DNA of 51,650 nt from JBCCEJ01 sp039030335 (GTDB taxonomy: Bacteria; Pseudomonadota; Gammaproteobacteria; HK1): NCBI GenBank assembly GCA_039030335.1, contig JBCCEJ010000041.1:1-51650 (forward strand). Direction: 5' to 3'. Position numbers and translations under genes: made by a program. Numbering within the stretch: the stretch's first letter is position 1; every line of letters starts with the position of its first letter. Below the pieces are notes generated by a model. The model saw only the letters and a program-made list of their open reading frames with translations. It ran no database searches and was not told where the DNA came from. Shown piece by piece: positions 8,336 to 16,834 of this stretch.

Positions 8336-9247
8336 ATGAATACTTCGCACCCCAAGCTCGGCACTCAGACCGTCGCCGTCTTCGGCCTGGGTTCAATGGG
8401 GGCCGGCGTGGCGCAGTCTTTGTTGCGCGCCGGGCACACGGTTTACGGCTTTGATGTGGTGCCCGAAAGCGTGCAACGGTTCGAAGCAGAGGGCGGACTG
8501 ACGGCGAGTGTCGCTGATGCAGGCGCCGCCGCTGACGTGGTTGTCAGCGTGGTTCTGAATGCGGCCCAGCTCGAGACGGTTCTACTGGGTGCGCACGGCA
8601 TCCTCCCGCACCTGCGCCCGGGTACGGTCGTGATCGCTTGTCCGACGGTAGCACCGGCGTTTGCGCGGCGGATGGAGGCGGCCTGCCAGGCTCGCGAAGT
8701 GCATTACCTCGACGCGCCCATTTCCGGGGGTGCGGCGAAGTCAGCACGAGGTGAACTGTCTGTACTGGCATCCGGTACGGACGCGGCGTTTGCAGCTGCC
8801 GATGTCGCCTTCGCGGCCATCGCTGAGAAAGTCTTCCGGCTTGGTGATGGCGCCGGGCTGGGGTCGGCCATGAAAGCGGTCAATCAACTTCTCGCCGGCG
8901 TGCACATCGCCAGCATGGCCGAGGCCCTTACGTTTGGTATGACGCAAGGGATCGAACCTCAGCAACTGGTCGACGTCATCTCCGAGTGCGCCGGCACCAG
9001 CTGGATGTTCGAAAATCGTGCGCCGCACGTCGTCGCGGGGGACTACACGCCGCACTCGGCCGTGGACATCTGGCCGAAAGATCTCGGTATCGTGCTCGAC
9101 ATCGCTCGCGACGCGCGCTTCTCCGCGCCTCTCGCCGCCGCTGCCCTGCAGCAGTTTCTGGCCGCCTCCGGATCGGGCCTGGGGCGCGAAGACGACGCTG
9201 CAGTCGCCAAGGTCTACGCCCGCAATGTCGGGCTGGACCTGCCCTGA
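8336..9247 (+). CDS. NAD(P)-dependent beta-hydroxyacid dehydrogenase, L-threonate-dehydrogenase-like
   Basis: A 303-residue protein of the 6-phosphogluconate/3-hydroxyisobutyrate dehydrogenase superfamily. The Rossmann motif VFGLGSMGAGVAQSLL (about 14-29) is followed by FD, suggesting NAD preference. The substrate motif DAPISGGAAKSARGELS and the catalytic-lysine helix MKAVNQLLAGVHIASMAEAL are both present, and the latter closely resembles LtnD (L-threonate 2-dehydrogenase). It would oxidise a 2- or 3-hydroxy acid. A ribosome site (AGGA near 8325) precedes the ATG. LtnD partners (kinase, isomerase) are absent, so the substrate may be another hydroxy acid. Confidence 0.85.
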   Translation: MNTSHPKLGTQTVAVFGLGSMGAGVAQSLLRAGHTVYGFDVVPESVQRFEAEGGLTASVADAGAAADVVVSVVLNAAQLETVLLGAHGILPHLRPGTVVIACPTVAPAFARRMEAACQAREVHYLDAPISGGAAKSARGELSVLASGTDAAFAAADVAFAAIAEKVFRLGDGAGLGSAMKAVNQLLAGVHIASMAEALTFGMTQGIEPQQLVDVISECAGTSWMFENRAPHVVAGDYTPHSAVDIWPKDLGIVLDIARDARFSAPLAAAALQQFLAASGSGLGREDDAAVAKVYARNVGLDLP

Positions 9248-9264
9248 TCGGGTCCCTGGCTGAC

Positions 9265-9747
9265 ATGAAAATGCTCGTACTGGGTGCCCCGAGGCGACTC
9301 GTGACCGACACCGTCAGAACCGTCTGCGTAGCCATCTCGGCATTGCAGCCCGCCACACCGGTCCGGGTGGTGTTGATGAACACGACCGGCAACCGGAATC
9401 CTGACGCTGCTGAACAGCCGCCGTTATCACAACGTATTGTGGTGTTCGTAGTGCGCTGGCTGTTGCCGCCGCACCTGGACAATGAAGAAGCGGCCCGGTA
9501 CCTCCGGGTCGGTGTTGGTCAGCACAATGCGCACATTGAGTGGGTGGCGGTGAGGCCGGACGGCCTGATCGACGAGGCTGAAGTCTCTGACTATGACTTA
9601 CATCGCTCACCGATCCGCAGCGTGATCTTCAATGCGGGATCCACGAGCCGTATCAATGTCGCGCACTGCATGGCCGAGCTGGGTGTCGGCGGCGCGCTCT
9701 GGCAGTCTTGGAAAGGCCAGATGCCGGTCATCTACAATCGCGGCTGA
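9265..9747 (+). pseudogene. NAD(P)-binding reductase with internal in-frame deletion
   Basis: The 160-residue frame starts MKMLVLGA, the normal opening of an atypical short-chain NAD(P)-binding reductase, but jumps at once to PRRLVTDTVRT, which in relatives lies roughly 70-90 residues further on. The rest is intact and family-like: VVLMNTTGNRNPD, RWLLPPHLDNEEAARYLR, IEWVAVRPDGLIDE, and the ending WKGQMPVIYN. The GATGGTG-type nucleotide loop and the first half of the Rossmann fold are therefore missing, while the frame is preserved. NAD(P) binding seems impossible as read. It could be a recent pseudogene, an assembly collapse, or a repurposed small protein. It starts 17 bases after the dehydrogenase gene. 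Confidence 0.7.
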
Positions 9748-9793
9748 CGGTCTGCGGACCTGCTTCAAAACCGCGTGTAGCCGCGGCAGACCG
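9748..9793 (+). repeat. Inverted repeat upstream of sulfatase
   Basis: Perfect 8-bp arms CGGTCTGC (9748-9755) and GCAGACCG (9786-9793) enclose a 30-base loop. It begins directly after the stop of the truncated reductase and ends 35 bases before the sulfatase start. It could be an RNA hairpin controlling read-through or a regulator site; there is no T-run. Confidence 0.45.
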
Positions 9794-9815
9794 ATCTGAC
9801 CTCAGGCGTATCGAC

Positions 9816-9822
9816 GGAGGAG
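9816..9822 (+). promoter_or_regulatory. Strong ribosome binding site of sulfatase
   Basis: GGAGGAG lies six bases before the ATG at 9829. It fixes the start and is the strongest Shine-Dalgarno match in the island. Confidence 0.85.
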
Positions 9823-9828
9823 AACCAT

Positions 9829-11403
9829 ATGTCCGCAACCGACCAGCGGCCGAACTTTCTGTTCATCATTACCGACCAGCAGCGTGCTGACTGGCTGGGC
9901 TGCGCCGGGCATCCGGTCGTACGCACGCCTCATATAGACGCACTGGCGAGCCGCGGCACGCGGTTTGAGCGGTTCTACGTCGCCAGCCCGGTTTGTATGC
10001 CGAACCGCGCGAGCCTGATGACGGGACGTTTCCCGACGACGCACGGGCTACGCTATAACGGCTGTTTCCTCCCGGCGACGGCGAACACTTTTGTCGACGT
10101 ACTGAAGGCGGACGGCTACCGGACAGCGTCGATCGGTAAGTCGCACCTGCAGCCGTTCACGACCGTGCCGCCGGTGGCGCGGGCGCCGTTCGACTCGGGA
10201 CCCATCGAAGAGGCGTGGCAAAAGGACGGACACGACTACTGGCAGGAACAGCCAACCCGATACGATGGCACGTCGCGCTACGACTTCAGAACGCCGTACT
10301 ACGGCTTTGATCATGTCGATATGGTCGTCGGGCACAGCGACCAGGTCGATGGGCACTATCTGCAGTGGCTGCGTGCGCAGACTCCGGACTGGGATCGCCT
10401 GCGCGATCGCAACCACCAGCTCCCTCACAACTACAGCTGTCCGCAAGCCTATCGGACAGCCATTCCGGAAGAACTCTATCCCACAGCCTATGTACGTGAC
10501 CGCGCGTGTGAGTGGTTAAAGGCGCAGCAAGACGCGGACCAACCGTTTTTTGCGTTCGTGTCATTCCCCGATCCGCATCATCCCTTCACGCCGCCCGGCC
10601 GCTATTGGGACATGTACGACCCGGACGAATTTCGCGTGCCGCTGCCGTACAGCCGTCATCAGAACCCGCCGATGCCAATGCGCGCGTGTATGGAACTGGC
10701 GCAGGCCGGGCGCGATCCGATCACCCCTACCACGGCGTTTTCGCTGCTCGACGAACGTCAGATCCGCGAAGCCATGGCGCTCAGCGCCGGCATGATCTCG
10801 ATGGTCGACGACGCGATCGGCGACTTGACGCGAACGCTGACGGAAGCTGGCCTTACGGAAAACACCGTGATTTGCTTCAACTCCGATCACGGCGAGTACA
10901 TGGGTGACTACAACCTGATGTTGAAAGGCGCGCTTTCGACCGAAGGCATCAACCGCGTACCGTTCATCTGGGTAGAGCCAGGCCAGGAGCAAACCGCCGT
11001 CAGCCATGCCATGGGATCTACGGTGGACATCTCCTCGACCGTGCTGGCGCGCGCCGGCAGCAAGCCGTACTTCGGGATGCAGGGCGAAAATCTGCTGCCG
11101 TGTCTGCAGGGGGCCGACAGTGAGCGCGACGCGGTGCTGGTCGAGTTCAACGACGCGGTGCCGCGCATGGGCTTCAAGACGCCGGCCCGGGTGCGCACGC
11201 TGGTGACGCCCGATGTGCGGTTCTCAATCTACAAGGACGAGCCCTGGGGCGAACTCTACGACCGGGAGGTCGATCCCGAGGATACGCACAACCGGTTCGA
11301 CGATCCGGCCAAACGTAGCCAGCGCGCCGACCTGGCGCTCGAGCTGAATCATCGACTGATCGGTTTGATGGACGAGTCACCCCGATCAGAACGTCTTGCG
11401 TGA
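9829..11403 (+). CDS. Sulfatase family hydrolase
   Basis: A 524-residue type I sulfatase/phosphonate monoester hydrolase family member. The N-terminal metal motif ITDQQRADWLG (about 14-24) is followed by the active-site signature CMPNR at 56-60; Cys56 would be converted to formylglycine by a maturation enzyme not seen in this window. The second metal site NSDHGEYMGDYNLMLKG sits near 350-366. No signal peptide, so it acts in the cytoplasm, which fits imported small sulfate or phosphonate esters rather than extracellular polysaccharide. Choline-sulfatase-like and phosphonate-hydrolase-like relatives share this layout; the substrate cannot be fixed here. Confidence 0.9.
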   Translation: MSATDQRPNFLFIITDQQRADWLGCAGHPVVRTPHIDALASRGTRFERFYVASPVCMPNRASLMTGRFPTTHGLRYNGCFLPATANTFVDVLKADGYRTASIGKSHLQPFTTVPPVARAPFDSGPIEEAWQKDGHDYWQEQPTRYDGTSRYDFRTPYYGFDHVDMVVGHSDQVDGHYLQWLRAQTPDWDRLRDRNHQLPHNYSCPQAYRTAIPEELYPTAYVRDRACEWLKAQQDADQPFFAFVSFPDPHHPFTPPGRYWDMYDPDEFRVPLPYSRHQNPPMPMRACMELAQAGRDPITPTTAFSLLDERQIREAMALSAGMISMVDDAIGDLTRTLTEAGLTENTVICFNSDHGEYMGDYNLMLKGALSTEGINRVPFIWVEPGQEQTAVSHAMGSTVDISSTVLARAGSKPYFGMQGENLLPCLQGADSERDAVLVEFNDAVPRMGFKTPARVRTLVTPDVRFSIYKDEPWGELYDREVDPEDTHNRFDDPAKRSQRADLALELNHRLIGLMDESPRSERLA

Positions 11404-11457
11404 CGGCTTTGCCTGCGCCTATCGTGCGGTGTGGGTGGTGCTGATGGGGTGACAGCT

Positions 11458-12033
11458 ATGTTCGACAAAGAGCAGTTCGTGGCGGACGTGCGCGAAGCGA
11501 TGCGCGAAAGCGATCCGCAAGACGCGGTGGCGGAAGTCGTGGCGAGGGCCGTGGCCGACCCGGCTGCGCTGATCGAGAGCCTCGGGGAGCCGGGGCGCGG
11601 CCGTTCGGAGCAACTTTTCGAAGCTGACGATCTGACGGTCAGCAACATCATCTGGGGCACCGAAATGTGGGTGCCGCCGCACGACCACACCATGTGGGCT
11701 GTCATCGGCGTCTATCAGGGCCAGGAAGACAATACGTTCTGGCGGGAGAAAGATGCGGGTTTGCAGGAGATGGGCGGGATGACGCTCGTCACGGGCGATG
11801 TACGCAAACTCGGGGCCAACGCCATCCATTCGGTGCGCAATCCCTCTGTGCAATTGACCGGCGCGATCCACATCTACGGGGGCGACTTCTTCGCCGCGAT
11901 CCCGAAGCGTCATTACTGGGATCCGGAAACCCGTGAACGCCGACCGTACGACTACGAGTACATCAATTCTCTACGCGACGAAGCAAACGCGAGAATGGAA
12001 GCGCTGATCGCGTCTGGCACGCGCGTAGCGTGA
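11458..12033 (+). CDS. Cysteine-dioxygenase-like cupin
   Basis: A 191-residue single-domain cupin (COG5553-like). It has the pattern of thiol dioxygenases: HDH at 75-77 and His124 as the likely three-histidine iron site, then His138-x-Tyr140, matching the His-x-Tyr of the cysteine dioxygenase Ser-His-Tyr set; the serine position is Ala136. By family it would oxidise a small thiol such as cysteine or 3-mercaptopropionate to a sulfinate with O2. The ATG at 11458 is preferred over upstream in-frame starts because it yields the common short N-terminal helix. It sits between a sulfatase and a DAO-family oxidase. Confidence 0.75.
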   Translation: MFDKEQFVADVREAMRESDPQDAVAEVVARAVADPAALIESLGEPGRGRSEQLFEADDLTVSNIIWGTEMWVPPHDHTMWAVIGVYQGQEDNTFWREKDAGLQEMGGMTLVTGDVRKLGANAIHSVRNPSVQLTGAIHIYGGDFFAAIPKRHYWDPETRERRPYDYEYINSLRDEANARMEALIASGTRVA

Positions 12034-12051
12034 GCACTTTCCATCGGCGGG

Positions 12052-13212
12052 ATGCCGCTCGACCGCCGCGCTGCGGCCCGAGGGCGGGCTAAGCCGTTGT
12101 TCGACTTCGTCATTGTCGGTGGCGGCGTCTACGGTGCGGCGGTCGCCTGGCACCTCGGTTCCAGCGGGGCTCAGGTGTGCCTGTTGGATGAACGTGACCT
12201 CGCGACACGCGCGTCAGGCGGCCCGGGTCGGCGGGGAGTGCGCGCCAACGGCCGTGACGTCCGCGAACTGCCGTTGATGGCAGCCGCGTACGAATTGTGG
12301 CCAACCTTGCATGAACGGTTGGAAGCACCCCGGTTCTACGAACGCTGTGGCCAGTTGCTGCTGGCGGAGACCGATGTGGATTTGGCGCGGGCCCAGGCGA
12401 TGCTCTGGATGCAACGGGCGCGCGGCATTCCGACCGAGTGGCTGGACGCGGATGCACTTCGCGAATACGAGCCCGGTGTCACGGAGAGCGCCAGAGGCGC
12501 CTTGTTCTGTCCGCTGGACGGCGTTGCCGATCATACGGCGACGACGCTTGCCTACGCGCGGGCCGCCGAGCGGGTCGGTGTGACCGTGCGCCGGTTCACG
12601 CGGGTCGACGAACTGAACGTCGAGAACGGCCGCTGCACCGGCGTCACGACAGCGTCAGGGGAGCGTATTGCGGCCCGCCGGGGCGTGTTGGTGCTCGCCA
12701 ATGCGAAGGTCGCGGCGTTGGTATCCCCGTGGGTCGAACTGCCGGTGTGGAATGAGTGTTTTCAGGTACTGGTGAGCGAGCCCATGGCGCACGTTCCGTT
12801 CAGGCATCTGACCGGACATCTCAGCCGGACCATCTCGCTCAAACCCGATGGTGAAGACCGCGTCATGATCTCGGGTGGCTGGCGAGGCATCTGGGATGGC
12901 ACCCGCGAAGAAGGCGAGACGACCGTGGCTGCCGTTGCGGGAAACGTGGCGGATGCGGTCGCGGTCTATCCTGCACTTGAAGGCCTGCAGGTATCCGTGG
13001 CCGATGCCAGTCACCAGGAGACTTTGAGTGTTGATGACATTCCGATCGTCGACTGCGTGCCGGGCGTCGGCAACTGCTGGTACGCGGCCGGATGGTGCGG
13101 GCACGGCTGGGCGATTGCGCCGGTCATCGCGGAATATCTGTCCGGGTGGGCTCTGTCGGGCACGCCGCCAGCGCAACTCGAACCGTTTTCGCTGCGCCGG
13201 TTTACCGGATGA
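12052..13212 (+). CDS. FAD-dependent oxidoreductase, DAO family (sarcosine-oxidase-beta-like)
   Basis: A 386-residue flavoprotein with the dinucleotide-binding motif FVIVGGGVYGAAVAWHL near 19-35, the GGPGRRGVR segment near the flavin, and the C-terminal CWYAAGWCGHGWAIAPVIAEYLSGW motif typical of D-amino acid, sarcosine and dimethylglycine oxidases/dehydrogenases. It would oxidise a secondary or tertiary amine, giving an imine or a formaldehyde-level one-carbon unit that a GcvT-fold partner can place on folate; two such partners lie in this island. No covalent-flavin partner or SoxA/D/G subunits are seen. It begins 18 bases after the cupin gene. Confidence 0.87.
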   Translation: MPLDRRAAARGRAKPLFDFVIVGGGVYGAAVAWHLGSSGAQVCLLDERDLATRASGGPGRRGVRANGRDVRELPLMAAAYELWPTLHERLEAPRFYERCGQLLLAETDVDLARAQAMLWMQRARGIPTEWLDADALREYEPGVTESARGALFCPLDGVADHTATTLAYARAAERVGVTVRRFTRVDELNVENGRCTGVTTASGERIAARRGVLVLANAKVAALVSPWVELPVWNECFQVLVSEPMAHVPFRHLTGHLSRTISLKPDGEDRVMISGGWRGIWDGTREEGETTVAAVAGNVADAVAVYPALEGLQVSVADASHQETLSVDDIPIVDCVPGVGNCWYAAGWCGHGWAIAPVIAEYLSGWALSGTPPAQLEPFSLRRFTG

Positions 13213-13263
13213 GGTCACGAGCTCGGAAGGTGTTGCGCCACCAAACCTGAGCTCCGCGACGCC

Positions 13264-14484
13264 ATGACCACACTCGACGCCGCGGCCGCGGCGCTCAGAA
13301 ATGAAGCGCCGATCGACGAAGCTGCCATCTTCCGTCACCGCCGGCAGCGACTGTTGGATCTGCAGATGGCCGCGGACGTGGCGGCCAGCGTGTCTTTCGA
13401 TCCCGTCAACATTCGCTACGCGACCAATACCCGCAACATGCAGGTATGGACGATGCACAATTTCTGCCGCTACGCGTTCCTCGCGACGAGCGGCGAGTGT
13501 GTGATGTTTGAAGTCGGTTCAGCACAACATCTCGCAGCGCATAATCCGCTCGTCGACGAGGTACGGCCGGGTTGGTCGGCAGACTATCTGGTTGCTGCCG
13601 AGCGCGGCCCCGAAATGGCCCGGAACTGGGCGCGCGAGCTTGCGGCACTGGTCCACCTTCACGGTGGCGGCAATCGGCGGTTGGCCGTCGACCGTCTGGA
13701 TGTTGCGCTCGCTGCAGCCCTGCAGTCTGAAGGCCTGGAACTGGTGGACGCGAAGGGTATCTTCGAGCGCGCTCGAAGCATCAAATCCATGGAGGAAATC
13801 CGCGCGCTGAAACGGTCGCTTGCCACTTGCGACGAGGCCGTGATGCTGCTGCGTGAGTGGGTGGCGCCGGGCATGCGCGAATGCGATGCGCTGGCATTCT
13901 TGATCGCCGAGAGCATCAAACGTGGCGGCGAATATCCGGAAACCCGGTTGATGACTTCGGGGCCACGCACGAATCCGTGGTTTCAGGAAACCGGCGACCG
14001 TCGGCTCGAAAACGGAGACCTGCTCGCTTTCGATACCGACTTGATCGGCCCGATGGGCTTCTATAACGATATCTCCAGAACCTGGATCGTTGGCGACGCG
14101 AAGCCGAATGACATCCAGAAACGGCTCTATGCGGAGTCGCGGGCGCAGTTGGAACATAACGTCTCGATGCTGCGTCCGGGCGTGGCGCTGCTCGAATACG
14201 CCGAGCGGGCGTACCGGCTGGAAGAACAGTATCTCAAGAACCGCTATGCCGACGTCGGGCACGGGTGTGGGCTCGGGGTCGAGTATCCCTTTCTGTGGTA
14301 TCCCGAAGACGCCGAGTTCGGCGCTTACGACGGTATGTTCGAAGAGAACATGGTCGTTTGCATCGAGAGTTACGTTGGCGCCGAAGGCGGCGATCAGGGC
14401 GTCAAGCTGGAACAGCCAGCCTGGATTACTGCTGAAGGGCCGTTGTTGCTGAGTGACGTTCCGCTGGAAGACGTTTTCAACTGA
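13264..14484 (+). CDS. M24 metallopeptidase-fold protein, DddP-like
   Basis: A 406-residue pita-bread-fold protein. The metal ligands are Asp257, Asp259, Asp269, His333, Glu368 and Glu383 (FDTDLIG, NDISRTW, GHGCG, CIES, KLEQP). Their spacing (2, 10, 64, 35, 15) equals that of the DMSP lyase DddP as I remember it (295, 297, 307, 371, 406, 421), and FDPVNIRYAT, RGGE-ETRL and SGPR-NPWFQE also resemble DddP. However, the Asp proposed as DddP's catalytic base, six residues after the His, is Val339 here. It could be a DddP relative with another substrate, or a creatinase/aminopeptidase-like hydrolase. It follows the DAO gene by 51 bases. Confidence 0.83.
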   Translation: MTTLDAAAAALRNEAPIDEAAIFRHRRQRLLDLQMAADVAASVSFDPVNIRYATNTRNMQVWTMHNFCRYAFLATSGECVMFEVGSAQHLAAHNPLVDEVRPGWSADYLVAAERGPEMARNWARELAALVHLHGGGNRRLAVDRLDVALAAALQSEGLELVDAKGIFERARSIKSMEEIRALKRSLATCDEAVMLLREWVAPGMRECDALAFLIAESIKRGGEYPETRLMTSGPRTNPWFQETGDRRLENGDLLAFDTDLIGPMGFYNDISRTWIVGDAKPNDIQKRLYAESRAQLEHNVSMLRPGVALLEYAERAYRLEEQYLKNRYADVGHGCGLGVEYPFLWYPEDAEFGAYDGMFEENMVVCIESYVGAEGGDQGVKLEQPAWITAEGPLLLSDVPLEDVFN

Positions 14485-14649
14485 CTTGCATCTTCGTCCA
14501 ACCGCGAGTTCCGGTGCCTGAACCCTGCGCTCGGCCTTCAAGACCGCGGCCTGGGATTGTGTGGCCCGATTGGCGATCGGCTATGACAGCAGCATGACGC
14601 CGGGTTAAGGTCTGGGCAGAAATTTCTTCATCTTTGAATCGGACTACCC

Positions 14650-15537
14650 ATGGCGCGCATCAACATACAGTTCACTCTGTTCTCTGCTTTCTACTCGCCA
14701 CTCATCATGACGATGGCTGGCGGCTTTCTTCGCGATGAGGGTCTTGAACCCGAATGGTCGGTAGCGGCGCCGGGCACGACCGCGCTGGACGCGTTGGTCG
14801 ACGGATCGGCGCACGTGGTGCAGTCGGCATTGAGTCAGGGTTTCGGTCCGCTCGAGCGAGGTGAACGGCCGGCGACCACGCACTTCGCGCAGGTCAATGA
14901 AATGGATGGTTTCTTCATCACCGCGCGTGAGCCCGATCCGGAGTTTGCCTGGAGCAAACTCGAAGGTGCCGATGTCGTTGCATTTGGCGGGGGCCAGCCG
15001 CTCGCGATGTTCAAGTACGGCTGCTACAAGGCCGGCATCGACTATGCAAAGCTGAATGCCATCCACCCGGGCGGCGCGGCCGATATCGACGCGGCATTCC
15101 GCGCTGGCGAAGGGGCGTACGTGCAGCAGCAGGGACCTTTCCCGCAGCAGCTGGAGGCCGATGGCGTCGGACATGTGGTGGCGCGCGTGGGTCCGGAGAT
15201 CGGACCTTGCGGATTCTCGAGTCTGGCGGCGCTGCCGGACTGGCTGGATACCGACATGGCTGGCGCCTTCATGCGTGCATACCGCCGCACGCGACAGTTC
15301 CTGAATGAAGCTGACGCGGCTGAGATCGCCTCGATCGAGGCCTCGTGGTTTCCGAAGATCGACGAGCCGGTGCTGGCGGCTTGCATAGCCAGCTATCAAC
15401 AACTGGGCTGCTGGACGCCGCACACGGAAATCACGCAGGAAGCCTATGAGGCAACGCTCGATATCTACGAGTACAACGGCCTTATCTCCACACGCCACCC
15501 CTACGACGCGGTTTGTGCGCGGCCTCCGCAGGGCTGA
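14650..15537 (+). CDS. NMT1/THI5-like substrate-binding-fold protein, no signal peptide
   Basis: A 295-residue protein with the periplasmic-binding-protein fold of the NMT1/THI5/SsuA group (FYSPLIMTMAGGFLRDEGLEPEW near the N-terminus, VAFGGGQPLAMFKYG in the middle). It lacks a signal peptide or lipobox, and no ABC ATPase or permease gene is nearby, so it is probably cytoplasmic. That leaves a ligand sensor, an enzyme on this fold, or an orphan binding protein with a lost leader. The preceding 165-base gap holds no recognisable gene or clear ribosome site. Confidence 0.72.
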   Translation: MARINIQFTLFSAFYSPLIMTMAGGFLRDEGLEPEWSVAAPGTTALDALVDGSAHVVQSALSQGFGPLERGERPATTHFAQVNEMDGFFITAREPDPEFAWSKLEGADVVAFGGGQPLAMFKYGCYKAGIDYAKLNAIHPGGAADIDAAFRAGEGAYVQQQGPFPQQLEADGVGHVVARVGPEIGPCGFSSLAALPDWLDTDMAGAFMRAYRRTRQFLNEADAAEIASIEASWFPKIDEPVLAACIASYQQLGCWTPHTEITQEAYEATLDIYEYNGLISTRHPYDAVCARPPQG

Positions 15538-15593
15538 GCTTCAGTCGTCACTCGCCTCTTCGCCCCGATCGGAACCTCGATGGACTCGCAATC

Positions 15594-16748
15594 ATGACCG
15601 CCGCTTTGTCGAACACCCTGCGCCTCGGTAACGTGACGCTGCCAAACCGCATCGTCATCTCACCGATGCAGGAATACGCAGCCGCCGCGGATGGACTGGC
15701 AACTGACTTCCATCTGGTGCATCTCGGACGCTTCGCGTTGGGCGGAGCCGGGCTCGTGTTCACCGAGGCGCTGGCGGTCAGCCCCGAAGCCCGCTTGACC
15801 TACAGCGACCTCGGCCTCTGGGAAGACCGTCAGATCGACCCGTTGGCGCGCATCGCCGGTTTCCTCCAGGAGCATGGTGCGGTCGCCGGTGCGCAGATAC
15901 TGCACGCCGGACGCAAGGCTTCCGTGCAGCGGCCCTGGCACGGGTATGAGCCGCTCGGAGATGCTGACATTGCGGCGCGCGGCGAGTCGCCGTGGCCGAC
16001 GGTCGCGCCGTCGGCGCTGCCGGCCATGGATGGATGGCCTCGGCCCGCGGCGCTGAGTGTGGATGCGTGCAGACGCGTCGTTGAGGAACACGCCGCCGCG
16101 GCCCGGCGCTGTCGTCGAGCAGGATTCGACGTGCTGAACGTACACGCTGCGCACGGCTATCTGATCCACAGCTTCCTCTCGCCGCTCGCCAATGAGCGCA
16201 CCGATGTCTATGGCGGCGACCTCGAGGGGCGGATGCGTTTTGCGCTCGAGATCGCTGAAGCCGTGCGGTCCGAGTGGCCGGCCGGCAAGCCGATCTTCTA
16301 TCGATTGTCCTGTGTAGACGACTTGCCGGGGGGCGTTGAGCTGGAAGACACGCTGGCGCTGGTGCGCCGACTCCAGGCGGTTGGCATCGACGTCATCGAC
16401 TGCTCTTCCCGGGGGCTTGCGCGCCGCGGCACGCCCGTGGTGTTTCCGCGGGCGCCCGGATTTCAGGTGCCATACGCCGAGACCATCCGCCGCGAAACCG
16501 GCGTTACGACCTGTGCGGTGGGATTGATCATGGAGGCCGCACAGGCGAACACGATCGTCCAGCAAGGACAGGCGGATCTCGTCGCCATCGGACGGGAGGC
16601 ACTTTGGAACCCGAACTGGGCGTCACAGGCCGCCGTGGAGCTCGACGGCGAGCCCGCCTATGAAGACCGCTGGCAAGCGCGCTGGGGCTGGTGGCTCGTG
16701 CGCCGCGCCCGCTCGCTCGCAGCCTGGCGGGCGGAACGCGAAGCGTAA
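15594..16748 (+). CDS. NADH:flavin oxidoreductase (old yellow enzyme, YqjM-like)
   Basis: A 384-residue FMN TIM-barrel enzyme. NRIVISPMQEYAAA at the N-terminus, the NVHAAHGYLIHSFLSPLANERTD substrate and FMN motif near 178-200, YGGDLEGRMRF, and the C-terminal ADLVAIGREALWNP are all typical of the YqjM/thermophilic-like subgroup. It would reduce activated C=C bonds or, in some relatives, take part in N-demethylation. It lacks the C-terminal iron-sulfur/FAD module of dienoyl-CoA reductase and dimethylproline demethylases. The ATG at 15594 is chosen because it starts just before the barrel; an upstream start at 15513 would overlap the preceding gene. Confidence 0.88.
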   Translation: MTAALSNTLRLGNVTLPNRIVISPMQEYAAAADGLATDFHLVHLGRFALGGAGLVFTEALAVSPEARLTYSDLGLWEDRQIDPLARIAGFLQEHGAVAGAQILHAGRKASVQRPWHGYEPLGDADIAARGESPWPTVAPSALPAMDGWPRPAALSVDACRRVVEEHAAAARRCRRAGFDVLNVHAAHGYLIHSFLSPLANERTDVYGGDLEGRMRFALEIAEAVRSEWPAGKPIFYRLSCVDDLPGGVELEDTLALVRRLQAVGIDVIDCSSRGLARRGTPVVFPRAPGFQVPYAETIRRETGVTTCAVGLIMEAAQANTIVQQGQADLVAIGREALWNPNWASQAAVELDGEPAYEDRWQARWGWWLVRRARSLAAWRAEREA

Positions 16749-16834
16749 CGGGCCTGACCGCTGGGCGGCCGTGCTTGCGGTGACCGCCATGTTCCGGCCT
16801 ATCATGCCCGTGGGAACAGTGTGCGGAGCGAGCG

